From Polymorphobacter multimanifer (GTDB taxonomy: Bacteria; Pseudomonadota; Alphaproteobacteria; Sphingomonadales; Sphingomonadaceae): DNA of 64,000 bases. This document shows, piece by piece, positions 54,922-63,598 of this stretch. Where the stretch lies: positions 1-64,000 of the forward strand of contig NZ_JACIIV010000011.1 in the NCBI RefSeq assembly GCF_014205635.1. The letters run 5' to 3'. The notes below the pieces were generated by a model that saw nothing but the letters and a program-made list of their open reading frames with translations, was not told the DNA's origin and searched no databases. How positions within the stretch are numbered: position 1 is the stretch's first letter; every line of letters begins with the position of its first letter. The translations under genes and the position numbers were made by a program.

Positions 54922-55728
54922 TCAGCTTGCCGCAGCGCTCGGCCGCAGGCGGGCGGCGAGCCCTTCGAGCGTGGCGGCGGGATCACGCAGCCGCCGGGCG
55001 AGCAGCCGGAGATGTGCCTCGGTGGCATCGGTGGCGCGGCGCGGCCGGCCAAGGGCCTTTTCGCGGATGCGCGCCAGATCGACCGCCATGCGTTCGGCAA
55101 GGCGACCCGAGCCCGAGATGGTATCGCCATAGAGGCGGAAGGCGCCGAGCTTTTCGGGCACGGTGCGCGCGGTGGCGCCGGCGCGCGCCATGTCGATGAG
55201 CAGCTCCCAATCCCAGCAGGTGCGGTTGGCGGGGTTGAAGCCGCCGGCGCGCTGGAAGGCGGTGCGGGTGAAATAATGGCCTTGCTGGACGAAGGTCATG
55301 GCGCCGAAGGCGGCATCGCGCAGGTTGAGCTTCGAGGAGCGCAGCGTGCGCCGCGGCCGGCCCTGGCGGTCGATGAGCAGGCCGCGGCCGAGGATCATCG
55401 CGGGAGCCGTGGGGCTGCCGAAATGCCGGGCGATGGTGGCGAGGCTGCCGGGAAGCGCGAGATCATCGGCGTTGATGTAGCCGAGGACATCGCCGGTGGC
55501 GGCGGCAAAGCCCTTGTTGAGCCCGTCGGCGGGGCCGGCGTCGGGATCGAGGATGAGCCGGGAGAGCTTGGGGCGCCAGCGCTCGAGGATGTCCCGGCTG
55601 CCATCGGTGCTGCCGGGATCGACGACGATATGCTCGAGGCCGTCAAATCCTTGGTCGTGGAGCGAGGCGAGGGCGGCTTCGAGGAAGGGGGCCTGGTTGA
55701 ACGACAGGGTGACGATCGAGATGATCAC
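54922..55728 (-). CDS. Glycosyltransferase, GT2 family
   Basis: A 268-residue GT-A enzyme: SIVTLSFNQAPFLEAALAS, VVDPGSTDGSRDIL, NADDLALPGSLATI (the metal-binding DD) and CWDWELLIDMARAG. It likely adds a sugar on the cytoplasmic face. The start is GTG overlapping the Wzz-like stop (GTGA); no ATG fits the first strand. Confidence 0.88.
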   Translation of the reverse strand: MIISIVTLSFNQAPFLEAALASLHDQGFDGLEHIVVDPGSTDGSRDILERWRPKLSRLILDPDAGPADGLNKGFAAATGDVLGYINADDLALPGSLATIARHFGSPTAPAMILGRGLLIDRQGRPRRTLRSSKLNLRDAAFGAMTFVQQGHYFTRTAFQRAGGFNPANRTCWDWELLIDMARAGATARTVPEKLGAFRLYGDTISGSGRLAERMAVDLARIREKALGRPRRATDATEAHLRLLARRLRDPAATLEGLAARLRPSAAAS

Positions 55729-56669
55729 GGCGCAGTCCGCTTGTGCACCGGGCCGGCGAGCAGGGCTGCGGCGACGCCGGCGGCGACACCGAGAACGAGC
55801 GCCAGCGCCAGCACGAGGCCGGGGCGCGGGCTGGTCGGGCCCGGCGAGGCGACCGGCTGGCCGAGCGGCTGGGCGGCATAGGGGGCGGGGTTCTGCGTCA
55901 TCATCAGCCGCTGCTGCTCGGTGGCGCGGGTGGCGACCATCGCCTGGCGGTGATCGAGCTCCTGCACGCTGCCGATTCGCTGGTCGAGATGATCGATGTT
56001 GCGGCGCGCGCGCTCGAGGGTGCGGATGCGGGCGCGGGCATCGGCGAGGCGGTGGAGGCGCCAGAGCAACGCCTTTGCGGCCTCGGGATCGGGATGATCG
56101 AGGGCGACCACCACGATGGGGCTGCGTTCGCTCTGGGCGACGCTTATCCGGCTGGCGAGCCAGGCCTGCAGTTGCAGCGGGCCTTGCGGTGCGGCCGCGT
56201 CGTCGTGCAGGCCGAGCAGGTCGGTGGCGAGCCGCTCGCCGAGGCTGGCGGGGGGTTGCCAGTCCTTGCCGTTCCATGCCGGGCCGAGAAGGGCGCGCAT
56301 GGCCTGCGCATCCCGGGCGAGATCGGCTGCAGCGGCGGGGCTGGTGAGATCCTCGAGATAGAGGCGGAACGGCGTCGCTTCGACGGTGGTGCCGACACCG
56401 GCGATGGCGGCGAGGCTGGCGAGGCCGCCGAGATTGGTGCTGCGGCCCGAACTGCCGGGGCTGGCGGCGACGCGCAGCTCGACATGGTGGCGGTATTCCG
56501 CACCCCGCAGCCAAAGCACCGCGGCGACCAGCGCCAGCACGGCGGCGACCACCACCCAGAGCCAGCGGGCGCGGACGGCGGCAACAAGGCCGGCCAGGGT
56601 GGCCTTGCGATATGCCGGGCTGTCGGCCGGGTGCGGGGCCGCGATGACCGGATGGGGCGCGTCTTGCAT
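55725..56669 (-). CDS. Wzz-like polysaccharide chain-length protein
   Basis: A 314-residue bitopic protein with an N-terminal membrane helix (WLWVVVAAVLALVAAVLWL), a periplasmic coiled-coil-rich middle (RRNIDHLDQRIGSVQELDHRQAM) and a second C-terminal helix preceded by Pro (RPGLVLALALVLGVAAGVAAALL). No cytoplasmic tyrosine-kinase domain is attached. GGGAC lies 5 bases before the chosen ATG. It begins the minus-strand polysaccharide unit and is divergent from the second polymerase-like gene. Confidence 0.8.
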   Translation of the reverse strand: MQDAPHPVIAAPHPADSPAYRKATLAGLVAAVRARWLWVVVAAVLALVAAVLWLRGAEYRHHVELRVAASPGSSGRSTNLGGLASLAAIAGVGTTVEATPFRLYLEDLTSPAAAADLARDAQAMRALLGPAWNGKDWQPPASLGERLATDLLGLHDDAAAPQGPLQLQAWLASRISVAQSERSPIVVVALDHPDPEAAKALLWRLHRLADARARIRTLERARRNIDHLDQRIGSVQELDHRQAMVATRATEQQRLMMTQNPAPYAAQPLGQPVASPGPTSPRPGLVLALALVLGVAAGVAAALLAGPVHKRTAP

Positions 56670-56831
56670 CGCTGTCCCGTCGCACAAAGGACTGCTTCGG
56701 TAAACCATGGGGCCGGTGCCGGAATGCCGTGCCGGCCACTGCGCCGGGCAACTTCATTGCAGAAGTGTTTGAATGCAGCGCAGCAAGGCCGTAATGGGCA
56801 GGGGAGAGACGAACGGAGTCAATCTGGCAGC

Positions 56832-58433
56832 GTGGCGAGCAATGCGGTTCTGAGACCTTATGATCCGCAGCGGAAGCTGTGGGTCGGATGGCGTGTGCTG
56901 CTGTTTGTGGCGCTGGTTGCCGTGTCCGCATTCTACGGGATGATGGCGGCGGTGCTGCCGATGCGGCTGATCTCGTTTCCGCTGGCGCCGATCCTGATCA
57001 TGGCGGGGCTGATCCTGTGGCTGCTGCCCGATATCGGCGGCATGCACGATCGCTTCTACGAGAAATTGCTGCTGTGGGTGCTGGCGGTGCACATGCTGTG
57101 GCCGCCCTATATCGCGCTCAATGTGCCCGGCCTGCCCTGGATCAGCCCGCCGCGCATCGTGATGGCAATTCTGGTGGCGACGTTCCTGATGAACCTCGCC
57201 ACCTCGCAACAGATGCGCAGCGAGGCGGCGGCGAGCGTGAAGGTGCTGCCGCGGATCAATACGGTCTTCTGGTGTTTCTGGCTGCTCACGACGCTTACGG
57301 TGTTCATCAGCCGCGACCCGTCACAGGCGATCACCAAATATGTGAACAACCAGATCTTCTGGACCATGATGTTCGTGCTGGGTGCCGTGGTGGGGCGGCG
57401 CGAGGGGATGGCACGACGTGCTGCGGTTGCGATTGTCGCCTCGACCATCCCTGCCGCGCTGACCTCCATGTACGAGTTCCGGGTCGGAAAGGTTTTCTGG
57501 GTGGAGTATCTACCGACTTGGCTGTGGGGTGATACCGAACTGGTCGGGAACCTGTTGGATTCTTCGGCACGCAGCACGACCGCCGACTTGTATCGGGTGC
57601 GTGGCACCACGATGAACGCGCTGTATTTTGCCGAGTATCTGTCGATGGTGCTGCCGTTGGCGGTGCATCTTGCCTTCACGTCCAAGATTTTCTGGAAGCG
57701 CGCTCTTCTGGCTGCGGGTATTATGGCAATGATGGTGGCGATGTATCTGACCGGGGCGCGCTCCGGCAACATCGGGATATTGCTGACCTTCGGGCTCTAC
57801 ACGATGCTGGCAGCAATTCGGCGCCGCACGGACAATCCCGGTTCGATCGGCGCAATGGCAACGCTGGTGAGCTATCCTGTCATTGCAATGGTGGGGGTCG
57901 CCACCATCCTACTCTGGCGGCGCGCCTATGTGCTTGTGCTCGGCGGTGGCCAGCATTCACCATCGAACGAGGCGCGTGAAGTGCAATGGGCCAACGGGAT
58001 CGACATCTTGCAGCGCAACCCTATCGGCCATGGCGCGGGCAACTCCGCCGAAACGCTTGGCTATACTAACCTCGGCGGCAGCCTGACGATCGATACCTAT
58101 TATCTGTCGCTGATGCTCGACTATGGGGTGATTGCGCTGCCGCTCTTCTTCCTAATCTTTTCGTCGCCCTTGTTCCTGGCGTTCAAGAGCGTTTTTCGCA
58201 AGAACGACAACGATGTCGAGATGCTGGTCCCGATGGGAATCGGGCTGTTCAATCTGCTGATCATCAAATCTGTTCAATCGAGCGAATCGAACCTGCCGGT
58301 CGCCTACATCCTGCTGGGGGTATGCTTTGCTTTGACGGCGAGAATGTATGGCAATGCCCGCGAAAAGGTGGCGGCCGACGCGAAGCTGCCGGCGGCCTGG
58401 CGACCGGTGCAGGCGCCACAACCCGCCGAATGA
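56832..58433 (+). CDS. Second O-antigen polymerase/ligase-like membrane protein
   Basis: A 533-residue protein with about 12 hydrophobic helices and a periplasmic loop in the second half containing ARSGNIGIL and QRNPIGHGAGNSAETLG, as in O-antigen ligase family proteins. Its codon use is a little less GC-rich than its neighbours. The start is a GTG (VASNAVLRPYD); the long open stretch upstream is antisense to the Wzz-like and GT2 genes. Its stop overlaps a thioesterase ATG. Confidence 0.75.
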   Translation: MASNAVLRPYDPQRKLWVGWRVLLFVALVAVSAFYGMMAAVLPMRLISFPLAPILIMAGLILWLLPDIGGMHDRFYEKLLLWVLAVHMLWPPYIALNVPGLPWISPPRIVMAILVATFLMNLATSQQMRSEAAASVKVLPRINTVFWCFWLLTTLTVFISRDPSQAITKYVNNQIFWTMMFVLGAVVGRREGMARRAAVAIVASTIPAALTSMYEFRVGKVFWVEYLPTWLWGDTELVGNLLDSSARSTTADLYRVRGTTMNALYFAEYLSMVLPLAVHLAFTSKIFWKRALLAAGIMAMMVAMYLTGARSGNIGILLTFGLYTMLAAIRRRTDNPGSIGAMATLVSYPVIAMVGVATILLWRRAYVLVLGGGQHSPSNEAREVQWANGIDILQRNPIGHGAGNSAETLGYTNLGGSLTIDTYYLSLMLDYGVIALPLFFLIFSSPLFLAFKSVFRKNDNDVEMLVPMGIGLFNLLIIKSVQSSESNLPVAYILLGVCFALTARMYGNAREKVAADAKLPAAWRPVQAPQPAE

Positions 58434-58894
58434 CAATGCCGGTATCGGGCTCGGGTGCCGGCTTGCGCCGTGGCGACTTCGGCGCGTTTCGCAGCATCCA
58501 GACGCGCTGGATGGACAATGATGCCTATGGGCATGTTAACAATGCGATCTATTACAGCTGGTTCGACACGGCGGTGAATGCGCTGCTGATCGACTGGGGG
58601 CTGCTTGACGTGGAATCCGGCGCCGTGATCGGGCTGGTGGTGGAAACCGGGTGCCGGTACCATCGATCGGTGCGTTTTCCCGAGATCGTCGAGGCCGGGG
58701 TGCGCGTGGCGCGGCTGGGCGGCAGCTCGGTGCGCTGGGAGGTGGGGCTGTTCACGGCCGGCCATGAAGGGCCGGCGGCGGAGGGGTTCTTCGTGCATGT
58801 CCATGTCGATCGTGCCAGCCGGCGGCCGGTGCCGCTGCCGGCCGCATGGCGATCGCGGCTGGCGACGCTGGACATGGGCTCCATGCCGCTTTAG
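58430..58894 (+). CDS. Acyl-CoA thioesterase, 4-hydroxybenzoyl-CoA thioesterase-like
   Basis: A 154-residue hotdog protein with IQTRWMDNDAYGHVNNAIYYSWF, the Asp-containing active-site helix of the 4HBT family, and GCRYHRSVRFPEIVEAGVRVARLG. Its ATG overlaps the polymerase-like stop and it ends 9 bases before guaA, so it links a polysaccharide gene to a nucleotide gene in one unit. Confidence 0.83.
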   Translation: MTMPVSGSGAGLRRGDFGAFRSIQTRWMDNDAYGHVNNAIYYSWFDTAVNALLIDWGLLDVESGAVIGLVVETGCRYHRSVRFPEIVEAGVRVARLGGSSVRWEVGLFTAGHEGPAAEGFFVHVHVDRASRRPVPLPAAWRSRLATLDMGSMPL

Positions 58895-58903
58895 CAGCCG
58901 GGG

Positions 58904-60460
58904 ATGAGCCATCCCGAAGAGACCGTCCTGATCCTCGATTTCGGGAGCCAGGTGACGCAACTCATTGCCCGCCGGGTGCGCGAGGCGGGGGTCTATTCGG
59001 AGATCGTGCCGTTCGCCAAGGGCGGCGAAGCCTTTGAGCGGTTGCGGCCGCGCGCGGTCATTCTTTCGGGCAGCCCGGCATCGGCGGCCGATGCGGACAG
59101 CCCGAGGGTGCCCGAGGCGGTGCTGGCGGCGGACGTGCCGATCCTTGCCATCTGCTACGGCGAGCAGGTGCTTTGCGAACAGACCGGCGGCAAGGTGCTG
59201 CCTTCGGGGCACCGCGAATTCGGCCGTGCCGGAATCGACATCGTCGATGATTGCCTGTTGTTCGAGGGCGTCTGGGCCAAGGGCGAGCGCCGCGAGGTGT
59301 GGATGAGCCATGGCGACCGGATCGATTCGATTCCGCCGGGCTATCGCGCGGTCGCGGTGTCCGACGGGGCGCCCTTTGCGGCGATCGCCGATGATGTGCA
59401 GCGGCGCTATGGGGTGCAGTTCCACCCCGAGGTGGTGCACACCCCCGAGGGGGCCGCACTGCTGGCCAATTTCGTGTACAAGGTGGCGGGGATGTCGGCG
59501 AGCTGGAGCATGGCGGGCTTCCGGGCCGCGAAGATTGCCGAGATCCGCGCGCAGGTCGGCAGCGAGCGGGTGCTGTGCGGGCTTTCGGGCGGAGTCGATT
59601 CGGCTGTGGCGGCGGTGCTCATCCATGAGGCCATCGGCGACCAGCTGACCTGCGTGTTCGTCGACCATGGCTTGCTGCGGCAAGGCGAGGCCGAGCAGGT
59701 GGTGGGGCTGTTCCGCGAGCATTACCATATCCCGCTGGTGCATGTGGATGCGTCGGAGACGTTCATGGCCGGGCTGGCGGGGGTGACCGACCCGGAAGCC
59801 AAGCGCAAGTTCATCGGCGGCGCCTTCATCGATGTGTTCGAGGCCGAGGCGAAGAAGATCGGCGGGGTGCGGTTTCTGGCGCAGGGCACGCTCTATCCCG
59901 ATGTGATCGAGAGCGTGTCGTTCACCGGCGGGCCGTCGGTAACGATCAAGAGCCACCACAATGTGGGCGGATTGCCGGCGCGGATGAACATGGCGCTGGT
60001 GGAGCCGTTGCGCGAGCTGTTCAAGGACGAGGTGCGCCGGCTTGGCGTGGAGCTGGGGCTGCCGCCGGCGTTCGTGGGGCGGCATCCGTTTCCGGGGCCG
60101 GGGCTGGCGATCCGCATTCCCGGCGAGGTGACGCGCGAGGCATGCGACACGCTGCGCAAGGCCGATGCCATTTATCTGGACGAGATCCGCAAGGCCGGGC
60201 TTTATGACGCGATATGGCAGGCGTTTGCGGTGTTGCTGCCGGTGCGCACCGTTGGCGTGATGGGCGACGGCCGCACCTATGAAAAGGTGTGCGGGCTGCG
60301 CGCGGTGACGTCGGTCGATGGCATGACGGCGGATGTCTTTCCCTTCGAAAGCGCGTTTTTGAGCCGGGTGGCGACGCGGATCGTCAACGAGGTGCAGGGC
60401 ATCAACCGGGTGGTCTATGACTATACGTCGAAGCCGCCGGGGACGATCGAATGGGAATGA
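58904..60460 (+). CDS. guaA: GMP synthase (glutamine-hydrolysing)
   Basis: A 518-residue two-domain enzyme aminating XMP to GMP. The glutaminase domain has the catalytic Cys in [10 protein letters not shown] (about residue 84) and His/Glu in [10 protein letters not shown]; the ATP pyrophosphatase domain has the P-loop [11 protein letters not shown] and the C-terminal dimerisation domain ends [11 protein letters not shown]. All key residues are present. Confidence 0.98.
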   Translation: MSHPEETVLILDFGSQVTQLIARRVREAGVYSEIVPFAKGGEAFERLRPRAVILSGSPASAADADSPRVPEAVLAADVPILAICYGEQVLCEQTGGKVLPSGHREFGRAGIDIVDDCLLFEGVWAKGERREVWMSHGDRIDSIPPGYRAVAVSDGAPFAAIADDVQRRYGVQFHPEVVHTPEGAALLANFVYKVAGMSASWSMAGFRAAKIAEIRAQVGSERVLCGLSGGVDSAVAAVLIHEAIGDQLTCVFVDHGLLRQGEAEQVVGLFREHYHIPLVHVDASETFMAGLAGVTDPEAKRKFIGGAFIDVFEAEAKKIGGVRFLAQGTLYPDVIESVSFTGGPSVTIKSHHNVGGLPARMNMALVEPLRELFKDEVRRLGVELGLPPAFVGRHPFPGPGLAIRIPGEVTREACDTLRKADAIYLDEIRKAGLYDAIWQAFAVLLPVRTVGVMGDGRTYEKVCGLRAVTSVDGMTADVFPFESAFLSRVATRIVNEVQGINRVVYDYTSKPPGTIEWE

Positions 60461-60526
60461 TCCGCGGCCGGGGGATGCACGACGTCCGGTGCGCCGGGCT
60501 TCGGCGGTGGGTTCCAGCCATCAGCC

Positions 60527-61810
60527 ATGGCTGAACCGGCGCCGCCTTCGCTTCCGGCACATCGGCGCTGGCGCTGGTTGCTGGCCGGGTTGGCGGTTGC
60601 GGGCTGTGCGGCGGCGCTGTGGTTGATCCTTGGCGCGCCCCGGCAAGCCGATGCCGTGGCTGTGGTGCAACTGGAGGTGGTGGACAGGCCGCGGCTTCCG
60701 CCGAAGGTCGATTACCGGCGGCTCGAGGCCCGGATCGAGCGGCTGATGCAGGAGCGCGGCATGGTGGGGCTCGCCGTGGGTGCGGTCGAGGATGGGCAGG
60801 TGCGCTTTGCGCGCGGTTATGGGGAGACGGTGGCGGAATCGGGTGCGGCGGTGACGCCCGACACGGTGTTTCGCTGGGCGTCGGTTTCCAAGGGCGTGGC
60901 GTCGGCGCTGGTCGCGCGGCTGGCGGCGGACGGCCGGCTTTCGCTCGATGCCAAGCTGGACAGCATGGGGACGACGCTGACGCTGCCCGCCGATTCGCGC
61001 GGCGTGACGATCGCCCATGTGCTTTCGCACCGCGTGGGGCTGGTGCGCAACGCCTGGGACGACCGGCTGGAAGCGGGCGAGGACCCCAAGCTGTTGCGCG
61101 CCGGGCTCGGCACGCTGGCGCCGCTCTGCCCGCCGGGGACCTGCTATGGCTATCAGAACATCGCCTTTGATGCCGCGAGCGAAATCGTGGAGCGTGCGTC
61201 GGGCAAGCGCTATGCGGATGCCGCGTCTTCAATGCTGTTCGGGCCGCTCGGGATGACACAGGCGAGCATCGGCCTGGAGGGCCTGCAGCGGGCGAAGAGC
61301 TGGGCGCATCCGCATCGCGGAAACCGGCAGCCGACGACGGTGAAGGAAAGCTATTACCGGGTGCCGGCGGCGGGCGGGGTGAACTCCTCGATCCGCGACC
61401 TGCTGCGCTGGATGCAGGCGCAGATGGGCGAGATGCCCGCGGTGCTGCCAAAGGAGACGCTCGAAACGCTGCACCGGCCGCGGGTGGCGACACTGCCTAC
61501 ACGGCGGCGCGGCGCCATGGACCGGGCGTTGACAGGGGCGGCCTATGGGCTGGGGTGGCGATCCTTCACCTATGCCGGCCATGCGCTGGTGGGGCATCGG
61601 GGGTCGGTTGATGGCTATGGCTCGCTGATCCTGTTCGACCCCGAGCTGAAAAGCGGCATCGTGATGCTGTGGAACAGCAACCATTCGCAGGCGGCGCGAC
61701 TGCAGCTCGAGTTCTTCGACCTGCTCTATGGCTTGCCGGCGACCAACTGGCTTGAACTCGAGGATGCGCCGGCGCCGCTTTCCGACGAGCCGGTGCACGC
61801 AGGGCCGTAG
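60527..61810 (+). CDS. Beta-lactamase-family serine hydrolase (class C-like)
   Basis: A 427-residue protein with an N-terminal membrane anchor or signal (WLLAGLAVAGCAAALWLILG) and the serine penicillin-recognising fold: SVSK (SxxK, in FRWASVSKGVASAL), YQN (YxN, in CYGYQNIAFD) and HRG (HxG, in VGHRGSVDGYG). Probably periplasmic; it could be an esterase, D-peptidase or beta-lactamase. Substrate unknown. Confidence 0.88.
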   Translation: MAEPAPPSLPAHRRWRWLLAGLAVAGCAAALWLILGAPRQADAVAVVQLEVVDRPRLPPKVDYRRLEARIERLMQERGMVGLAVGAVEDGQVRFARGYGETVAESGAAVTPDTVFRWASVSKGVASALVARLAADGRLSLDAKLDSMGTTLTLPADSRGVTIAHVLSHRVGLVRNAWDDRLEAGEDPKLLRAGLGTLAPLCPPGTCYGYQNIAFDAASEIVERASGKRYADAASSMLFGPLGMTQASIGLEGLQRAKSWAHPHRGNRQPTTVKESYYRVPAAGGVNSSIRDLLRWMQAQMGEMPAVLPKETLETLHRPRVATLPTRRRGAMDRALTGAAYGLGWRSFTYAGHALVGHRGSVDGYGSLILFDPELKSGIVMLWNSNHSQAARLQLEFFDLLYGLPATNWLELEDAPAPLSDEPVHAGP

Positions 61811-61891
61811 GGCACCCCCCAAATCCGATACTTTCCCAAAGCCCCGTGAGCGGCCACAACAAGGGCGTTCGGCAATCGAGGATCCTGCGCC

Positions 61892-62692
61892 ATGGCCTAT
61901 CAGCACATTCTGTTCGACGAAGCCGATGGCGTGACGACGCTGACGCTCAACCGACCCGCACAGCTCAATGCGCTGCATGTGGGCGTGATCCAGGAGATGA
62001 TCGAGGCGGTGGACCGGGTGCGCGACGAGGGCAGCGCGCGGTGCCTGTTGCTGACGGGTGCGGGGCGGGCGTTTTGCTCGGGTGCCGATCTGGCGGGGGG
62101 CGGGGCTGGTGGCGGTGGTGGCGGCAGCGGGCCGCCCGATGCCGGAAAGGTGCTGGAGACGCACTTCAACCCGCTGCTCGAGCGGCTGTTCGCGCTGCCG
62201 GTGCCGTTCATCACCGCGATCAATGGCCCGGCGGCGGGGGCGGGCTGCTCCTATGCGCTGGCCGGCGACATCGTGCTGGCGAGCCGTTCGGCGTATTTTC
62301 TGCAGGCGTTCGTGAATATCGGGCTGGTGCCCGATGTGGGATCGACGTGGATGCTGCCACGGCTGGCGGGGCGGGCGAGGGCGCAGGCGATGATGATGCT
62401 GGGCGAGCGGATTTCGGCCGAGCAGGCGCTGGATTGGGGGATGATCTACAAGGTGACCGATGCGGACGCGCTGATGGACGAGGCGAATGCGCTGGCGCGC
62501 AAGCTGGCGGCGGGGCCGACGCGGGCCTATGCGCTGATCCGCCAGGGAATCCGCGCCTGCCTCGACCTGCCGCTGACGCAGGCGCTGATGATCGAGCGGC
62601 AGAACCAGCTGCAGGCGGGGCGGACGGCGGATTTCGTCGAGGGGGTTTCGGCGTTCCTGCAGAAGCGGCCGACGGCGTTCAGCGGCAAGTGA
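61892..62692 (+). CDS. Enoyl-CoA hydratase/isomerase (PaaG-like)
   Basis: A 266-residue crotonase-fold enzyme: TLTLNRPAQLNALHVGVI, GRAFCSGADLAGGG with a Gly-rich insertion, INGPAAGAGCSYALAGDIVLA and AFVNIGLVPDVGSTWMLPR, the last close to PaaG, which acts on ring-opened or unsaturated acyl-CoA intermediates. The exact substrate is uncertain. Confidence 0.87.
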   Translation: MAYQHILFDEADGVTTLTLNRPAQLNALHVGVIQEMIEAVDRVRDEGSARCLLLTGAGRAFCSGADLAGGGAGGGGGGSGPPDAGKVLETHFNPLLERLFALPVPFITAINGPAAGAGCSYALAGDIVLASRSAYFLQAFVNIGLVPDVGSTWMLPRLAGRARAQAMMMLGERISAEQALDWGMIYKVTDADALMDEANALARKLAAGPTRAYALIRQGIRACLDLPLTQALMIERQNQLQAGRTADFVEGVSAFLQKRPTAFSGK

Positions 62693-62857
62693 GGGCTTGG
62701 TCGTGAAGCCGTGAGATGGGAGCGATTGCTGGCGCCAGAATGCCGACAACCATGTTGATCGGTCCAACTACGTCAAAGTCGTCGTTCGCTCGACCGACCT
62801 AGACTTTGACGAGTACGTGTCCATCTGATATTCTCGAGTGCTTGCTGGGAGTTCCCG
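62693..62857 (+). other. Intergenic stretch with a possible gene remnant
   Basis: A 37-codon open stretch bounded by stops (62712 and 62826) lacks a start codon but reads like a protein end (SNYVKVVVRSTDLDFDEYVSI). It is less GC-rich than neighbours. It might be a decayed gene tail; evidence is weak. Confidence 0.25.
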
Positions 62858-63115
62858 ATGCTGGTTTCCTCTTTCGTGATTTCGCTCACAGGTTTCGTGA
62901 TTGCAGGTGCGGCGCCTTACTCCAGCAGTGAATCTCAGACGGCGGCTCTAGTCTGCCAAACTGTTGAGCCGCAGTTAGTGAACACCAAATCAGAGAGCCG
63001 CTCTCATACGTTGGACAAGGAGCCGCCTGGCCGAGCCACCTTCACGGTTCTGCAAACTGAGAACGGCTGTTCCCGGCCAGTGCACGTAAACGGCGAGCCT
63101 CAGCACGAGCGATAG
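62858..63115 (+). CDS. Small exported protein of unknown function
   Basis: An 85-residue protein, not recognised by name. GGGAG precedes the ATG by six bases. The first 20 residues (MLVSSFVISLTGFVIAGAAP) form a signal peptide; the mature part has two cysteines and the pattern RATFTVLQTENGCSRPVHV, reminiscent of small secreted proteins of sphingomonads. Base composition is lower in GC than the core genes around it. Confidence 0.5.
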   Translation: MLVSSFVISLTGFVIAGAAPYSSSESQTAALVCQTVEPQLVNTKSESRSHTLDKEPPGRATFTVLQTENGCSRPVHVNGEPQHER

Positions 63116-63196
63116 TAACAGTCGACGGCTGATACGGTTGGTGGGTAAAGTTTTTGGTTCCCTTGCGGACACCGCGGCGATGGCAGCTTCCGCTCC

Positions 63197-63532
63197 CTAT
63201 CGGACGTTTGGCGCAATCTCGAACAGGTAGGCGAGCTGTCGTTTGCCATCCCAGCCCATGGGACGTTCAGCCAGCCTACCCTGCCATTGCAGTTCGCCGT
63301 CCCAGCCACTGCGAAAAGCGCGAAGAGAACCTAGGATAGATGCCTTGGCACCTGCCGAAGCGATTGCATCGTCATCGAAACCGGGTTCCCACATGCAGCA
63401 CGAGCAGATGGTGATGCCCGCTAACCCACCTTGCTCGTTGTAGGCAGGTTCGCCAGCATAATCCGGGAAGCCGCACGCGGGGCAGAGAAGGCGTCCGGCG
63501 TCCAGAATGTTGAATTGACGGGCATCGAGCAT
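63197..63532 (-). CDS. CPCC-type cysteine-rich zinc-binding protein
   Basis: A 111-residue protein with two cysteine pairs, CPACGFPDYAGEPAYN and ICSCCMWEPGFDDD, resembling the Cys-rich CPCC family (CPxCG...ICxCCxWExGxDD), which is often found beside toxin-immunity or other accessory genes. The rest is unrecognised. It is monocistronic, in a less GC-rich islet. The ribosome site is weak. Confidence 0.6.
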   Translation of the reverse strand: MLDARQFNILDAGRLLCPACGFPDYAGEPAYNEQGGLAGITICSCCMWEPGFDDDAIASAGAKASILGSLRAFRSGWDGELQWQGRLAERPMGWDGKRQLAYLFEIAPNVR

Positions 63533-63598
63533 CGCTCAAACCTAATGTAGCGAATGTCCGCTTTCCACCCGGCCATTCACGGTTTATCCGTCTGCGGC

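Noticed and set aside
53503..56831. Large plus-strand open frames across the minus-strand polysaccharide genes
   Set aside because: They are antisense to recognisable glycosyltransferases and the Wzz-like gene. Only the portion from the GTG at 56832 looks like a membrane protein and was kept.
63117..63196. Extra small gene between the 85-residue gene and the CPCC gene
   Set aside because: No open frame with a ribosome site; short minus-strand frames here have no supporting features.
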